Below are positions 9,197 through 17,808 of a stretch of 53,794 nucleotides of DNA, piece by piece. Origin of the DNA: Alphaproteobacteria bacterium UBA828 (GTDB taxonomy: Bacteria; Pseudomonadota; Alphaproteobacteria; UBA828). The stretch spans positions 1 through 53,794 of the forward strand of contig DBHM01000022.1 in NCBI GenBank assembly GCA_002296185.1, given 5' to 3'. The notes below the pieces were generated by a model. That model was not told the origin of the DNA, ran no database searches, and was given only the letters and a program-made list of their open reading frames with translations. The position numbers and the translations under genes were made by a program. The number at the start of each line of letters is the position of its first letter. Positions within the stretch are counted from its first letter, which is position 1.

Positions 9197-9398
9197 TAGA
9201 AATACCTTCCCTTTTTAATTTCCAGCCTATATTGCAAAAATAAACGACTTATTTACTTCTCTTAATATAGGAATCGGTCCCCTATTTCGCGTTTTTTTTT
9301 AAAATTCTTTTTTATTTGACGCTTCTCCTAAAAAAATAAGTGAGATTCTCAAATTTCCCAACATTATTAGGGTTATGCAACGAATCGGCTTATGTAAG

Positions 9399-9569
9399 TT
9401 ATTTATTATCTTGACCAATTTTTTCAGATTCCGAAGCCTTTAGAGCACGTTTTTGCTCTTTTCTACGTCTTAGATTCGTTCTGAGCGCAGATGATAGCCG
9501 CTCTTTACGATTATGGCTCTTTATGTGTTTAGATTGATCCTGCACAAACTTCTTAGAATTATCAGTCAT
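9399..9569 (-). CDS. small basic hypothetical protein
   Basis: A 56-residue Arg/Lys-rich protein. The segment LSSALRTNLRRRKEQKR resembles short alphaproteobacterial proteins carrying an ALRxNLxRRKxQ pattern, which is the main reason I consider it real. The ATG at 9569 is chosen; a start at 9608 would add thirteen residues that look non-conserved and would end next to the tRNA gene. No signal or membrane segment is present, and the charge suggests nucleic-acid or ribosome contact, which is only inference. It lies between dcd and the opposed tRNA-Thr gene. Confidence 0.5.
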   Translation of the reverse strand: MTDNSKKFVQDQSKHIKSHNRKERLSSALRTNLRRRKEQKRALKASESEKIGQDNK

Positions 9570-9615
9570 GGTTGCCCACTGCCATTCTAGTAGAGTATGT
9601 TGCCCCATAACAATG

Positions 9616-9690
9616 CCGCCGTAGCTCAGGGGTAGAGCACATCATTGGTAATGATGAGGTCGTAAGTTCGATTCTTACCGGCGGCACCAA
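9616..9690 (+). tRNA. tRNA-Thr (anticodon GGT)
   Basis: A full cloverleaf can be folded: acceptor GCCGCCG (9616-9622) with CGGCGGC (9680-9686), D stem GCTC/GAGC, anticodon stem CATCA/TGATG around loop TTGGTAA with anticodon GGT (9648-9650), T stem GTAAG/CTTAC with loop TTCGATT. Discriminator A and an encoded CCA follow (9687-9690). It reads ACC/ACU threonine codons. It is on the strand opposite its neighbours. Confidence 0.97.
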
Positions 9691-9700
9691 ATAAAACTAG

Positions 9701-10414
9701 TTAAATATTGACCGACAAACTTTTAAGAGCAGAGATACCTATTGGTTTGCCAGAAAATTCTTCCATAGCATCTAACAATGCGGACCAAAAATAATCTGCC
9801 GAAGCACAGTCTGTTAATATATCGTAAGTCAAAACCGCATCAATATCGTGCCTGACTACTATACAGTTTAGTCTAGCTATATTTGTTTGCGCCACCTGAC
9901 CAATGCCAAATACCTGCGGCCTTAGATCAACAGCACATATTTTTGCGAACATACTGGGCGCATATTTTCCTGTCACTTTTAGCCAACAGTTAGTGCTAGC
10001 CCTAGGAACATGAAAAACTCCGTCTGATCTATGTGAGGACCAAGTCATATCTAGGTCATTAACTAGACTACTTTCTGCATTGAGGTCACCTAGGATTGCT
10101 ACTTCACTAGGGGCCAATCTCATGGCCCTCGAATAACATGCCTGCTCGGTAGTAACGTTTGATCCATCGCCAACCTTACAACCATTGGAAACTAGCCATT
10201 TTGCGGCATCCCAACCTTTAAAGCCAGTACGTGGCAAATGACTGAGATCTACTAGGCCCATATTGGAAGATGCTTCAGTTTCACTATCGGGATTACCATA
10301 GTTTAAGGGCACAGCAAATCCACCCATCTCAGCGAAGACAGCTCCAGATTTAATATGTTGTCTATACAAAAAACTACGATTTGTTAGTGACGAGGGATCT
10401 AAAGTTTCAACCAT
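9701..10414 (-). CDS. soxG: heterotetrameric sarcosine oxidase gamma-like subunit (SoxG/MgdD type)
   Basis: A 237-residue protein of the SoxG family, a shortened relative of the GcvT/aminomethyltransferase fold that packs against the alpha subunit. Recognition rests on position (last of a soxB-D-A-G set) and on the GLVDLSHLPRTGFKG segment near residues 53-67 and the VPRASTNCWLKVTG region. In sarcosine oxidase this subunit is structural; in N-methylglutamate dehydrogenase the equivalent is MgdD. It starts 2 bases after the alpha-subunit stop, so the subunits are made together. The gene converges with tRNA-Thr, leaving only 10 bases between the two. Confidence 0.82.
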   Translation of the reverse strand: MVETLDPSSLTNRSFLYRQHIKSGAVFAEMGGFAVPLNYGNPDSETEASSNMGLVDLSHLPRTGFKGWDAAKWLVSNGCKVGDGSNVTTEQACYSRAMRLAPSEVAILGDLNAESSLVNDLDMTWSSHRSDGVFHVPRASTNCWLKVTGKYAPSMFAKICAVDLRPQVFGIGQVAQTNIARLNCIVVRHDIDAVLTYDILTDCASADYFWSALLDAMEEFSGKPIGISALKSLSVNI

Positions 10415-10416
10415 AA

Positions 10417-13323
10417 TTATAACTCCTGTCGCTTACCATCAGGATCATAGAATGGTAACTTCACAACAGTGGCCTGCACAATTTCTCCTTCATCAACACG
10501 AATTTCTACTTCACTCCCGGGATCAGATTGATGAGGAGCAACATAGGCTAAGGCTACAACTTTTTTTAGAACAGGTGAGTATCCAATTGATGTTATTCTT
10601 CCTGTAATATTTGACCCATCAATTACAAGGTGACACTCCTTTGGAATAGTTGAATTTGATTCACTTAGCTCAAGACCAACCAGTTTTCTTGTAAGCGGTT
10701 TACCTTCAAGAATAGATACTGACTTCAGGCCGACATAGAAAGGCTTCTTACGAGAAATTGCCCACGCCATATCGGCTTCAATCGGATGAGTAAGACCATC
10801 GGTGTCTTGAGAAATGATTATATGTCCCTTTTCTAATCTTAATAAGCGCTGAGCCTCAACACCAAAAGGCCGGATAGATTCCTCCTGACCCTCTTCCATC
10901 AAAGCATCCCAGAGCGCCTCTCCTTGGTGTGCTGGGACATGAAGTTCGTAACCAAGCTCACCTACAAAACCAACGCGCAACATTCTTGCAGGGATACCAG
11001 CCACATGCCCCTCTCGAACGCCCATATAAGGAAACCCTGCAGGTGACAAGTCAACATCACTGCAAAGCCTCTCCAAAATATCTCTACTTTTTGGACCAGC
11101 AATATTAACACCTGAGTATGAGGCAGTTACATTTGTTATATCTACTTTTAGTCTCCACTGAGCATTGAACCAGAGCATTTGCCTATAAACTGCATCAACG
11201 CCACTTGTTGTAGCCGTAACATAAAAATGCTCGTCAGAAAATCTGCAAGCCACACCATCATCAATGATTACACCAGATAGATCTGTCATTAAAACATAAC
11301 GTGATTTTCCAACCGGCTGTTTAAGGTACGCAAAAGTATACATACGATTTAAAAATTCAGCTGCATCTGGACCACAAATATCAAGACCACCTAAAGTTGA
11401 TACATCAACTAATCCAACGTTCTGCCTGACATTTAGTGCTTCCTCTCTTATTAGACGATCTTTCTCTTTTGAACTTCCATAATACTCAGGCCTGAGCCAT
11501 GCACCTGCAGGCATCATCTTTGCCCCTAATTCTATATGACGGTGGTGTATAGATGTATATCGTACAGGCTCAAAAATCCTACCTGCTAAATGACCAAAAG
11601 TGACTAATGCATTTGGAGGCCTGGCTGTTGTCATGCCTGTACTGTCAAGTGAAAGTCCCAGATGCTTTGATGCTAAACGCATGGCTGGCAAGGATGAATG
11701 TCGGCCCTGTGATGGGCCCATACCATTTGTTGTAAAACGTTTTAAGTGCTCAATATGACTATATCCCTCTTTCAAAGCCATCTGCAGATCATGGACTTGT
11801 ATATCTTCATCAAAATCAACAAAGGCTTTTCCTTTGGGGTGGTCAAAAATTGGCCAAGGATGTACTTTGGAAGCATACTGTGGAGAAACATCTATTAAGT
11901 CACTATCCGAACTTAAGCCAATTTTTTTTGCTGCAATCATACCCACATACCTACCATTAGCAGCCGCAGAATCTATGCAGCTGTGGCCAACTAAGCCACC
12001 CGCAGCAAAGACTGAATCATCAAGGCCTTCGATTGAAGTTGATCCAGAGTTTTCATCATAGTTAAGTTTTCCTCCTGCCTGACGGATAAGTGGGGCCGCA
12101 GGAAACCAGCCAGCGCTTATAACAACAAGATCACAAGAAAATGAGTCAACTTCACGGGCACATACTCCGGGATTCAAAATTTTTGCCACACGTAATTGAG
12201 AAACTCGCAAGCCGTCTGCTGAGGGGACAGCCTCCCATGGTGTTCTACCAGGAAATATTGGTATGTGGCGTCTTTGGACCTCAGCTGAAAGTTCAGTTCT
12301 ATCAGGATCCTCACGCAAATCTACAATTGCTGCGACCTCAACACCTGAGTCAACTAGATCAAGAGCAACACCGTATCCATGATCATCTGATGTTGCTACT
12401 ACTGCTCTCTTCCCAGGCTTAACGCCCCACATATGAATTAAGCGCTGAGCAGCAGAACCAAGCATAATACCTGGAAGGTCATTATTTCTGAAGACTATTG
12501 GTTGCTCCCAACATCCTGTCGCCACTACTAGTGACCTGGCTCTTAACTTAATAAGCCGATTACTGCTCACTACTGCTAACCAGTTATCTGGATATCGACC
12601 AATTACCGAGCTACTAGCTAATACACGAATATTTTCATTTTCCTCTACTTCATCTAGCAACTTATCCCTAACACTTTTATCACTATCAACTTCTATGCTC
12701 GCTCGCCCCCAGTTTAGTGAGCCGCCTGGAGCCTGATCTTCGTCTATTACAATTACATTTGCTCCAGATTTAGCTGCCTCTATACTAGCGGAAAGGCCTG
12801 CTGGTCCAGCACCAACAACAACTACGTCATAAAAAAGATATTCCTTATCGTAATACTTATGTGGCGCGTTGGGATTCAGCACACCTAATCCAGCAATTTT
12901 TCGAATTATGTTAGCCCATATAGGCCAAGTCCATCCAGGCTTATAAAAAGCTTTGTAGTAAAAGCCCGCTGGCAAAAATCTACCAAACCTTCCTATTATA
13001 TTTAGGTTATCTTTTAGTAAAGAACCCCAATAATTCTGAGCTTTTACATCTAGTCCATCAACAATAGGGACTCTTTCCGCAAATCTGTTAGGCGAATCAC
13101 CAATTTGAACAAGAGTGTTGGCGTCAAGAGAATTCAAACTCATAATTCCACGGGGCCGATGATACTTGAAAGAGCGGGAAAATACTCTCTGATCAGAAGC
13201 CATAAGTGCGCTAGCTACTGTATCTCCGTCAAAACCTTTGTAAGTCTTTCCCTCGAACTTGAAGGTAACTATTTTTTGCCTGTTTATTAAATGACCAGCA
13301 GGAGCATCCAACCGCATTACCAT
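10417..13323 (-). CDS. soxA: heterotetrameric sarcosine oxidase alpha-like subunit (SoxA/MgdC type)
   Basis: A 968-residue alpha subunit. In order: an N-terminal ferredoxin-like fold without cluster cysteines (about 15-90), a pyridine-nucleotide-disulphide oxidoreductase-type dinucleotide domain with GAGPAG near 171-176 and ATGCWEQP further on, then a C-terminal GcvT-type tetrahydrofolate-binding module (about 580-960). In the family, the subunit holds NAD+ and the folate site, where formaldehyde from N-methyl oxidation is captured as 5,10-methylene-tetrahydrofolate. Length fits SoxA and MgdC, which sequence reading alone cannot separate. The ATG at 13323 overlaps the delta-subunit stop by one base (TGATG). 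Confidence 0.88.
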   Translation of the reverse strand: MVMRLDAPAGHLINRQKIVTFKFEGKTYKGFDGDTVASALMASDQRVFSRSFKYHRPRGIMSLNSLDANTLVQIGDSPNRFAERVPIVDGLDVKAQNYWGSLLKDNLNIIGRFGRFLPAGFYYKAFYKPGWTWPIWANIIRKIAGLGVLNPNAPHKYYDKEYLFYDVVVVGAGPAGLSASIEAAKSGANVIVIDEDQAPGGSLNWGRASIEVDSDKSVRDKLLDEVEENENIRVLASSSVIGRYPDNWLAVVSSNRLIKLRARSLVVATGCWEQPIVFRNNDLPGIMLGSAAQRLIHMWGVKPGKRAVVATSDDHGYGVALDLVDSGVEVAAIVDLREDPDRTELSAEVQRRHIPIFPGRTPWEAVPSADGLRVSQLRVAKILNPGVCAREVDSFSCDLVVISAGWFPAAPLIRQAGGKLNYDENSGSTSIEGLDDSVFAAGGLVGHSCIDSAAANGRYVGMIAAKKIGLSSDSDLIDVSPQYASKVHPWPIFDHPKGKAFVDFDEDIQVHDLQMALKEGYSHIEHLKRFTTNGMGPSQGRHSSLPAMRLASKHLGLSLDSTGMTTARPPNALVTFGHLAGRIFEPVRYTSIHHRHIELGAKMMPAGAWLRPEYYGSSKEKDRLIREEALNVRQNVGLVDVSTLGGLDICGPDAAEFLNRMYTFAYLKQPVGKSRYVLMTDLSGVIIDDGVACRFSDEHFYVTATTSGVDAVYRQMLWFNAQWRLKVDITNVTASYSGVNIAGPKSRDILERLCSDVDLSPAGFPYMGVREGHVAGIPARMLRVGFVGELGYELHVPAHQGEALWDALMEEGQEESIRPFGVEAQRLLRLEKGHIIISQDTDGLTHPIEADMAWAISRKKPFYVGLKSVSILEGKPLTRKLVGLELSESNSTIPKECHLVIDGSNITGRITSIGYSPVLKKVVALAYVAPHQSDPGSEVEIRVDEGEIVQATVVKLPFYDPDGKRQEL

Positions 13324-13691
13324 CAAATACTACTCCCGGTTTCTTTATTTGTGCTATTTACTTCACCAACTTTATTATTTTTAGTATCCTGGCTTTGCGC
13401 CTCAACTTCGGGACGATTGTAATCAATTCTCTCTTTATAAATTTCAGAAGGGTCGAAAGTACGTAGTATTTCATCTTTGACTGTATCACGTTCTGCTATA
13501 AACCAATATGCAGTAGGAACATGACACCACCACTCTTGGACAACGCCAGCTCGATTCTCTTCAATAAATACATAATTTGCCCACTGATCATCTGATATCA
13601 AATGAGGATTTGGGTGATTAATTACGTCACCTCCGAACACAAATTCCTGTGCATTTCTCGGACCGTTTAGTGGACACTCTATTATTTTCAT
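13323..13691 (-). CDS. soxD: heterotetrameric sarcosine oxidase delta-like subunit (SoxD/MgdB type), zinc ligands partly lost
   Basis: A 122-residue delta-type subunit. The family core NGPRNAQEF (9-17), GGDV (20-23) and EWWCH...WFIAERDT (53-70) is present. In classical SoxD a structural zinc is held by two cysteines of CPxCG, a histidine and a later cysteine. Here the first motif is CPLNG, so C6 remains but the second cysteine is N9. In the later motif H57 remains and the cysteine position is A61. The zinc site is therefore probably lost or rebuilt, a pattern I associate, from memory, with methylglutamate-dehydrogenase-type MgdB proteins. The last 35 residues are polar and low-complexity. Confidence 0.8.
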   Translation of the reverse strand: MKIIECPLNGPRNAQEFVFGGDVINHPNPHLISDDQWANYVFIEENRAGVVQEWWCHVPTAYWFIAERDTVKDEILRTFDPSEIYKERIDYNRPEVEAQSQDTKNNKVGEVNSTNKETGSSI

Positions 13692-13709
13692 TTAGTAATT
13701 TCCTAACAC

Positions 13710-14951
13710 CTAATGACCCACAGAAGCTGCACCCTTTTCGCCAACAAGATCAAATGTTCGAAAACGATCTAATGCAAAAGGCTTTAAAATGTTTGGCGTC
13801 TTTTCAGTAGCTAGAGTTTCAGCCATCCTCTTACCTGAAACACACGTGGCCTTGAATCCCCATGTACCCCAACCTGCATCAATATAATAATTATTAACAG
13901 GAGTTTTACCCATAACGGGTGAAAAATCTGGGGTCATATCTGCCAAACCAGCCCACTGACGTAAAACTGGCATTTCTGACATAAATGGGAATAATTCAAG
14001 AAGATGGCCCATTAATCCTTCCATAAAATCTAGACTTGATGATGTCTGATAACGCGGATAGGGGTCTGTTGAACCACCCATTACGAATTCTCCCCTATCA
14101 GACTGAGAAATATAAACATGCAAGGAACCAGAGACAATTATAGGATCTAAAATTGGTTTAACTGGCGTAGAAACACATGCTTGAAGTGGAACAGAACGAA
14201 TGGGCAAATCAATGCCAGCCAGTCGAGAAACTTCAGAAGAACGACCGGCAACAGCTTGGAGAACTCTACCACATGATATTCTACCCCGATTAGTTTCCAC
14301 GCCAACAACAGTTCCATCCTCAACTTCTATACCAGTTACTTCAGTATTTTGATGTAACTCAACACCCATCTCTGCAGCTCTACCTGCATATCCCCATGCA
14401 ACAGCATCGTGCCGTGCTATTGCTCCCGGTGGATGATATAAGGCTCCAAGAACTGGATATCTAACCTCTTCTGAGAGGTTTAGTAGGGGAACCATCCTAG
14501 CAAGGTCATCTCTATAAACCACTTCAGAGTTAACCCCAAGGTGCTTATTAACTTCTGCTCGCCATCTGGATGTACGAATAGCAGCATCGGTGTGGGCTAA
14601 TGTGAAGTGGCCCCGCTCGGAATAAAGAATATTATAGTCGAGCTCCCTACTAAGTCCCTTAAAGAGCTTAAGGCTTTCATCATAGAAATCTACACCCTCT
14701 GGAGTGAGATAATTTGACCTTATTATAGCTGTATTACGTCCCGTATTACCCCCTCCAAGCCAGCCCTTTTCAAGTACTGCCACGTTAGTAATACCCCAGT
14801 CTCTAGCCAAATAGTATGCTGCGGCAAGTCCATGACCACCACCACCAATTATGACGACATCGTAAGAAGACTTAAGATCTTTGCTATCGCGAAGAAACTG
14901 CTTAGGTTGAAATCGAGGGTTGAGGCCGTATTTTAGTAGCCCGAAAGCCAT
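13710..14951 (-). CDS. soxB: heterotetrameric sarcosine oxidase beta-like subunit (SoxB/MgdA type), FAD-dependent
   Basis: A 413-residue DAO-family flavoprotein, the catalytic beta subunit that oxidises N-methyl groups. The Rossmann motif IGGGGHGLAAAYYLA lies at 35-49, followed by E61 at the end of the second strand, GGGNTGRNTAIIRSNY (66-81), and the IARHDAVAWGYA segment (178-189), around which the family carries the histidine that binds FMN covalently. The C-terminal AGLADMTPDFSPVMG flavin segment is intact. It follows the synthetase gene by 53 bases and precedes the delta gene by 18. Substrate (sarcosine, N-methylglutamate or another N-methyl amino acid) is not settled by sequence. Confidence 0.88.
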   Translation of the reverse strand: MAFGLLKYGLNPRFQPKQFLRDSKDLKSSYDVVIIGGGGHGLAAAYYLARDWGITNVAVLEKGWLGGGNTGRNTAIIRSNYLTPEGVDFYDESLKLFKGLSRELDYNILYSERGHFTLAHTDAAIRTSRWRAEVNKHLGVNSEVVYRDDLARMVPLLNLSEEVRYPVLGALYHPPGAIARHDAVAWGYAGRAAEMGVELHQNTEVTGIEVEDGTVVGVETNRGRISCGRVLQAVAGRSSEVSRLAGIDLPIRSVPLQACVSTPVKPILDPIIVSGSLHVYISQSDRGEFVMGGSTDPYPRYQTSSSLDFMEGLMGHLLELFPFMSEMPVLRQWAGLADMTPDFSPVMGKTPVNNYYIDAGWGTWGFKATCVSGKRMAETLATEKTPNILKPFALDRFRTFDLVGEKGAASVGH

Positions 14952-15004
14952 TTTATCTGCCTTACTAAAGATTTAAAGATATATAAATAGGTATTAAATT
15001 ATTA

Positions 15005-16312
15005 TTAACAATCCAGTGTGTTGTCTCGCTCCCACTTAGAGAGATGCCTTGCATAATCAAGCCATTCTTGCATCTTTAGTTTGGTATAAGAATCAACAAA
15101 AGACGTTCCCAAACCCTCTTTAACAATTTTATTAGTCTTGGTAAGTCTTATTGCATCTAATAAATTTAATGGAAGCTTATCTACTCCCTTTAACTTATCT
15201 CCCTCAGCATACATATCAATATCATAACGTTTACCAGGATCTCTCTTTGATTTTACACCCTCTAAGCCAGCCATTAGAATTGCAGCCTGTGAGAGATAAG
15301 GATTAGTAGAGCCGTCCATCATTCGCAGTTCAAAGCGTCCAGGGCCAGGTATCCTCGCCATAGTTGTACGATTATTTCCACCGAACGTAATTGAGTTTGG
15401 GGACCATGTTGCACCAGATAGTGTCGTTCCAGCGTTTAGACGCTTATAACTATTTACCGTTGGGTTATATATTGAGGACAGCGCAGCAGCTGATTTTAAA
15501 ATACCCCCAAGGAAGTGGTATGATAACTTTGACATTCCCAGCTCACCTTTTGAGTCTGCAAAGAGATTCTTTTTCCCACTTTTATCCCACACTGAAACAT
15601 GTGTGTGACAGCCATTACCAGTTAAATGCTCGAACGGCTTTGGCATAAAAGTTGCACGTAACCCATGTTTTTCTGCAATAGACTTAACCATATACTTAAA
15701 AAACACGTGCCTATCTGCTGATATGAGCGTATCAGTATAGTCATAATTCATTTCGAATTGGCCATTGGCGTCCTCATGGTCATTTTGATAGGGACCCCAA
15801 CCTAATTTTTCCATACTGTCACAAATTTCAGCAACCACTTCATATCGACGCATTAGTGCAGTTTGGTCGTAACAAGGCTTTGACTGAGTATCACGTTGAT
15901 CAGAAATGTCACTTCCATCTTCATTGATTATAAAGTATTCCGCTTCCACTCCAGTTTTCATTCTGTAACCTTTTTTCGCAGCCAGGCCCACCTGTTTTTT
16001 CAAAACGAGTCTTGGAGTATCTAACATTGGCTCGCCTTCCATCCAACAATCACCAGCCAACCAGCCAACCTCAGGCTTCCACGGCAATTGTATCAAACTA
16101 TCTGGATCAGGCATTACGAGCATGTCAGGATGAGCAGGTGAAGAATCTAACCATGCAGCAAAAGCTGCGAAACCTGCACCGTCTTTCTGCATACCTCCAA
16201 TTGCAGAAGCAGGCACTAATTTCGCCCGCAATACTCCAAAGTAATCCACAAAGCTTATGAGAAAATATTTTATTTTCTTCTGTTTTGCGGTCTGCGCCAA
16301 GTTTACAGCCAT
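15005..16312 (-). CDS. glnT: type III glutamine-synthetase-like ligase; candidate gamma-glutamylmethylamide synthetase
   Basis: A 435-residue GlnA-fold ligase of the GlnT type. Metal and substrate residues are visible: E123/E125 in VEAEY, E180 and E187 in NDHEDANGQFEMN, H236/H238 in GNGCHTHV, and GPGRFELR late in the chain. It ends in WERDNTLDC as in GlnT/GmaS proteins. GmaS joins methylamine to glutamate with ATP; GlnT uses ammonia. Location at the head of a sarcosine-oxidase/methylglutamate-dehydrogenase-like operon favours an amine substrate, but that is inference. The canonical ammonium-assimilation GlnA is not in this window. Two hairpin-forming repeats lie 40-100 bases upstream and may regulate the operon. 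Confidence 0.8.
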   Translation of the reverse strand: MAVNLAQTAKQKKIKYFLISFVDYFGVLRAKLVPASAIGGMQKDGAGFAAFAAWLDSSPAHPDMLVMPDPDSLIQLPWKPEVGWLAGDCWMEGEPMLDTPRLVLKKQVGLAAKKGYRMKTGVEAEYFIINEDGSDISDQRDTQSKPCYDQTALMRRYEVVAEICDSMEKLGWGPYQNDHEDANGQFEMNYDYTDTLISADRHVFFKYMVKSIAEKHGLRATFMPKPFEHLTGNGCHTHVSVWDKSGKKNLFADSKGELGMSKLSYHFLGGILKSAAALSSIYNPTVNSYKRLNAGTTLSGATWSPNSITFGGNNRTTMARIPGPGRFELRMMDGSTNPYLSQAAILMAGLEGVKSKRDPGKRYDIDMYAEGDKLKGVDKLPLNLLDAIRLTKTNKIVKEGLGTSFVDSYTKLKMQEWLDYARHLSKWERDNTLDC

Positions 16313-16353
16313 TGGTTTTATATCTCCCAGATATTTCTACTAAGCTACCTTAT

Positions 16354-16381
16354 CATAGCATCAAGCATAATCAATGCTATG
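16354..16381. promoter_or_regulatory. 8-bp inverted repeat upstream of the amine operon
   Basis: CATAGCAT (16354-16361) and ATGCTATG (16374-16381) are perfect inverted copies with a 12-base spacer, 42-69 bases before the glnT-like start. The arrangement could be a dimeric regulator's operator or a leader hairpin. No regulator gene is adjacent. Confidence 0.4.
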
Positions 16382-16391
16382 AACATAATTT

Positions 16392-16409
16392 TCCCCTGGT
16401 GAAAGGGGA
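16392..16409. promoter_or_regulatory. GC-rich short hairpin in the pdxH-glnT gap
   Basis: TCCCCT and AGGGGA form a 6-bp stem with a 6-base loop in an otherwise AT-rich gap, 80 bases upstream of the glnT-like gene. On the minus strand it is followed by AAAATTATG rather than a T run, so it is a poor terminator for pdxH and more likely a leader element or operator. Confidence 0.3.
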
Positions 16410-16540
16410 TTTATTTCAGTTAACCTTCAAATAAACATATATATTAAGCAAGAACTATAATTCTTATATTTTGCTTTATACACCTAAAGTATGCCAGAAA
16501 AATCGATCACATATTAGTAATTAAAGCCCTATATTGGCCT

Positions 16541-17137
16541 TTATGGATATTTGATCCCTCTTTTCCAGTATCCTGTGTCACCAGAAAATGTGTAAACAAT
16601 TCTTTCATGTAAACGATTGTCACCCGCCGTCCAAAACTCAATCTCTCTTGGCCTAAGCCTATAACCTGACCAAAAATCAGGGCGAGGAACTTTTATACCT
16701 TCAAACCGAGAAGCTATATCCTTGCATCGCTTTTCTAATTCTTTCCTATTAGTTAACGGACTTGATTGAATTGAAGCCCAGGCACTAATCTGACTATCCC
16801 TGCTCCTTGAAGAGAAGTAATTATCTGCCTCTTCATCACTTACTGGAACTGCATGCCCTTCAATTCTTACTTGCTTTTCTAATGGAATCCAGTGAAAGCA
16901 AAGTGCTGCATTTTGATTTCTCTGCAGATCTTTGCCCTTACGACTATTAAGATTTGTATAAAATACAAACCCTTGGTCGCTGAAACCCTTAAGCAACACC
17001 ATGCGAACAGAAGGCCGTCCTCTAGAATCTACAGTCGCTAAGGACATTGCAGAAGGCTCTTTAATCTTGGATTCACAGGCCTCTTTATACCAAACATCAA
17101 AATGTTTTAATGGGTCATCAAAATTTTCTATAGCCAA
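16541..17137 (-). CDS. pdxH: pyridoxamine 5'-phosphate oxidase
   Basis: A 198-residue FMN enzyme that oxidises pyridoxine or pyridoxamine 5'-phosphate to pyridoxal 5'-phosphate in vitamin B6 synthesis and salvage. The core segments PSVRMVLLKGFSDQGFVFYTN, SRKGKDL and the substrate-binding EFWTAGDNRLHER (with R and H as in the family signature) are present. Two small departures: T stands where the signature has Q/H/G after EFW, and the usual C-terminal RLxP ending is replaced by GIKYP. The start is TTG preceded by a strong AGGGGG. It is divergent from the lipoprotein-fabI-aroC set, an arrangement seen in related alphaproteobacteria. Confidence 0.93.
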   Translation of the reverse strand: MAIENFDDPLKHFDVWYKEACESKIKEPSAMSLATVDSRGRPSVRMVLLKGFSDQGFVFYTNLNSRKGKDLQRNQNAALCFHWIPLEKQVRIEGHAVPVSDEEADNYFSSRSRDSQISAWASIQSSPLTNRKELEKRCKDIASRFEGIKVPRPDFWSGYRLRPREIEFWTAGDNRLHERIVYTFSGDTGYWKRGIKYP

Positions 17138-17310
17138 AACAGCCCCCTAAAGTACTATAATATCAATCAGACTAGCTATATACACTTAGTAATGTATGTT
17201 CTATTAACAACGGATATTTATGAAAATTCATGTAATAGTGGCCACATTTTTGCTTTGTTTTAATAGCTATATAGTATTAGTGCAAAACCTTACACAAAAA
17301 GGAGCTTTTT

Positions 17311-17808
17311 ATGTTTAAGACTGGAGCATTTAAGGCAGGAATCGTTTGTATTTCGCTTTTTAGCATAGTCACGATATCAGGATGCCTAGACGGACAGACC
17401 ACAGGACAAAAAGAACAATTTGGCACTTTAGGAGGCGCCATAATTGGAGGACTCCTGGGAGCACAAGTTGGCGATGGAAGCGGACAGCTAGCAGCAGTTG
17501 CAGCAGGAACTCTACTAGGTGCGTTTATTGGAAATGAAATAGGCACTTCATTAGATAAAGCTGACCAGCTATATGCCGAAAGAACAGCGCAAACGGCTCT
17601 TGAGAGCGCTCCCACAGGCACAACATCATCCTGGGCTAATCCTGATAACGGACATTCAGGAACTTTTACGCCGACAGATACTTACTTTCGTGATGAATAT
17701 ACACCTTGCCGTGAATACCAACAAACGGTAACAATTGGCGGTAGGACAGAGCAGGCATACGGTACTGCGTGCCGCGATGCCAATGGAGACTGGAGAATAC
17801 AAAGTTAA
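17311..17808 (+). CDS. 17-kDa surface-antigen-like lipoprotein with glycine zipper
   Basis: A 165-residue lipoprotein. The signal peptide ends in the lipobox ISGC with C25 as the lipidated residue. A glycine-zipper 2TM segment follows (about 39-75; GGAIIGGLLGAQVGDGSG then AAGTLLGAFIGNEIG), as in rickettsial 17-kDa surface antigen and RT0821-type proteins. The C-terminal half has a small domain with two cysteines (CREYQQ and GTACRD). It is expected at the outer membrane; role unknown, perhaps envelope integrity. AAGGAG precedes the ATG. It sits between divergent pdxH and co-directional fabI. Confidence 0.85.
   Translation: MFKTGAFKAGIVCISLFSIVTISGCLDGQTTGQKEQFGTLGGAIIGGLLGAQVGDGSGQLAAVAAGTLLGAFIGNEIGTSLDKADQLYAERTAQTALESAPTGTTSSWANPDNGHSGTFTPTDTYFRDEYTPCREYQQTVTIGGRTEQAYGTACRDANGDWRIQS

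Noticed and set aside
12141..12422. Open reading frame opposite the soxA-like gene
   Set aside because: It is antisense to a strongly recognised gene and has low-complexity Leu/Gln-rich content with no family features.
14952..15004. Glycine riboswitch before the soxB-like gene
   Set aside because: The 53-base gap is far too short and AT-rich to hold an aptamer.
16541..16600. Frameshift at the end of pdxH because of the unusual C-terminus
   Set aside because: Neither neighbouring frame restores an RLxP ending, so natural divergence is more likely.
17277..17621. 114-residue Pro/Ser-rich frame opposite the glycine-zipper lipoprotein
   Set aside because: It arises from the reverse of a Gly/Ala-rich sequence; the plus-strand lipoprotein has a lipobox and ribosome-binding site.
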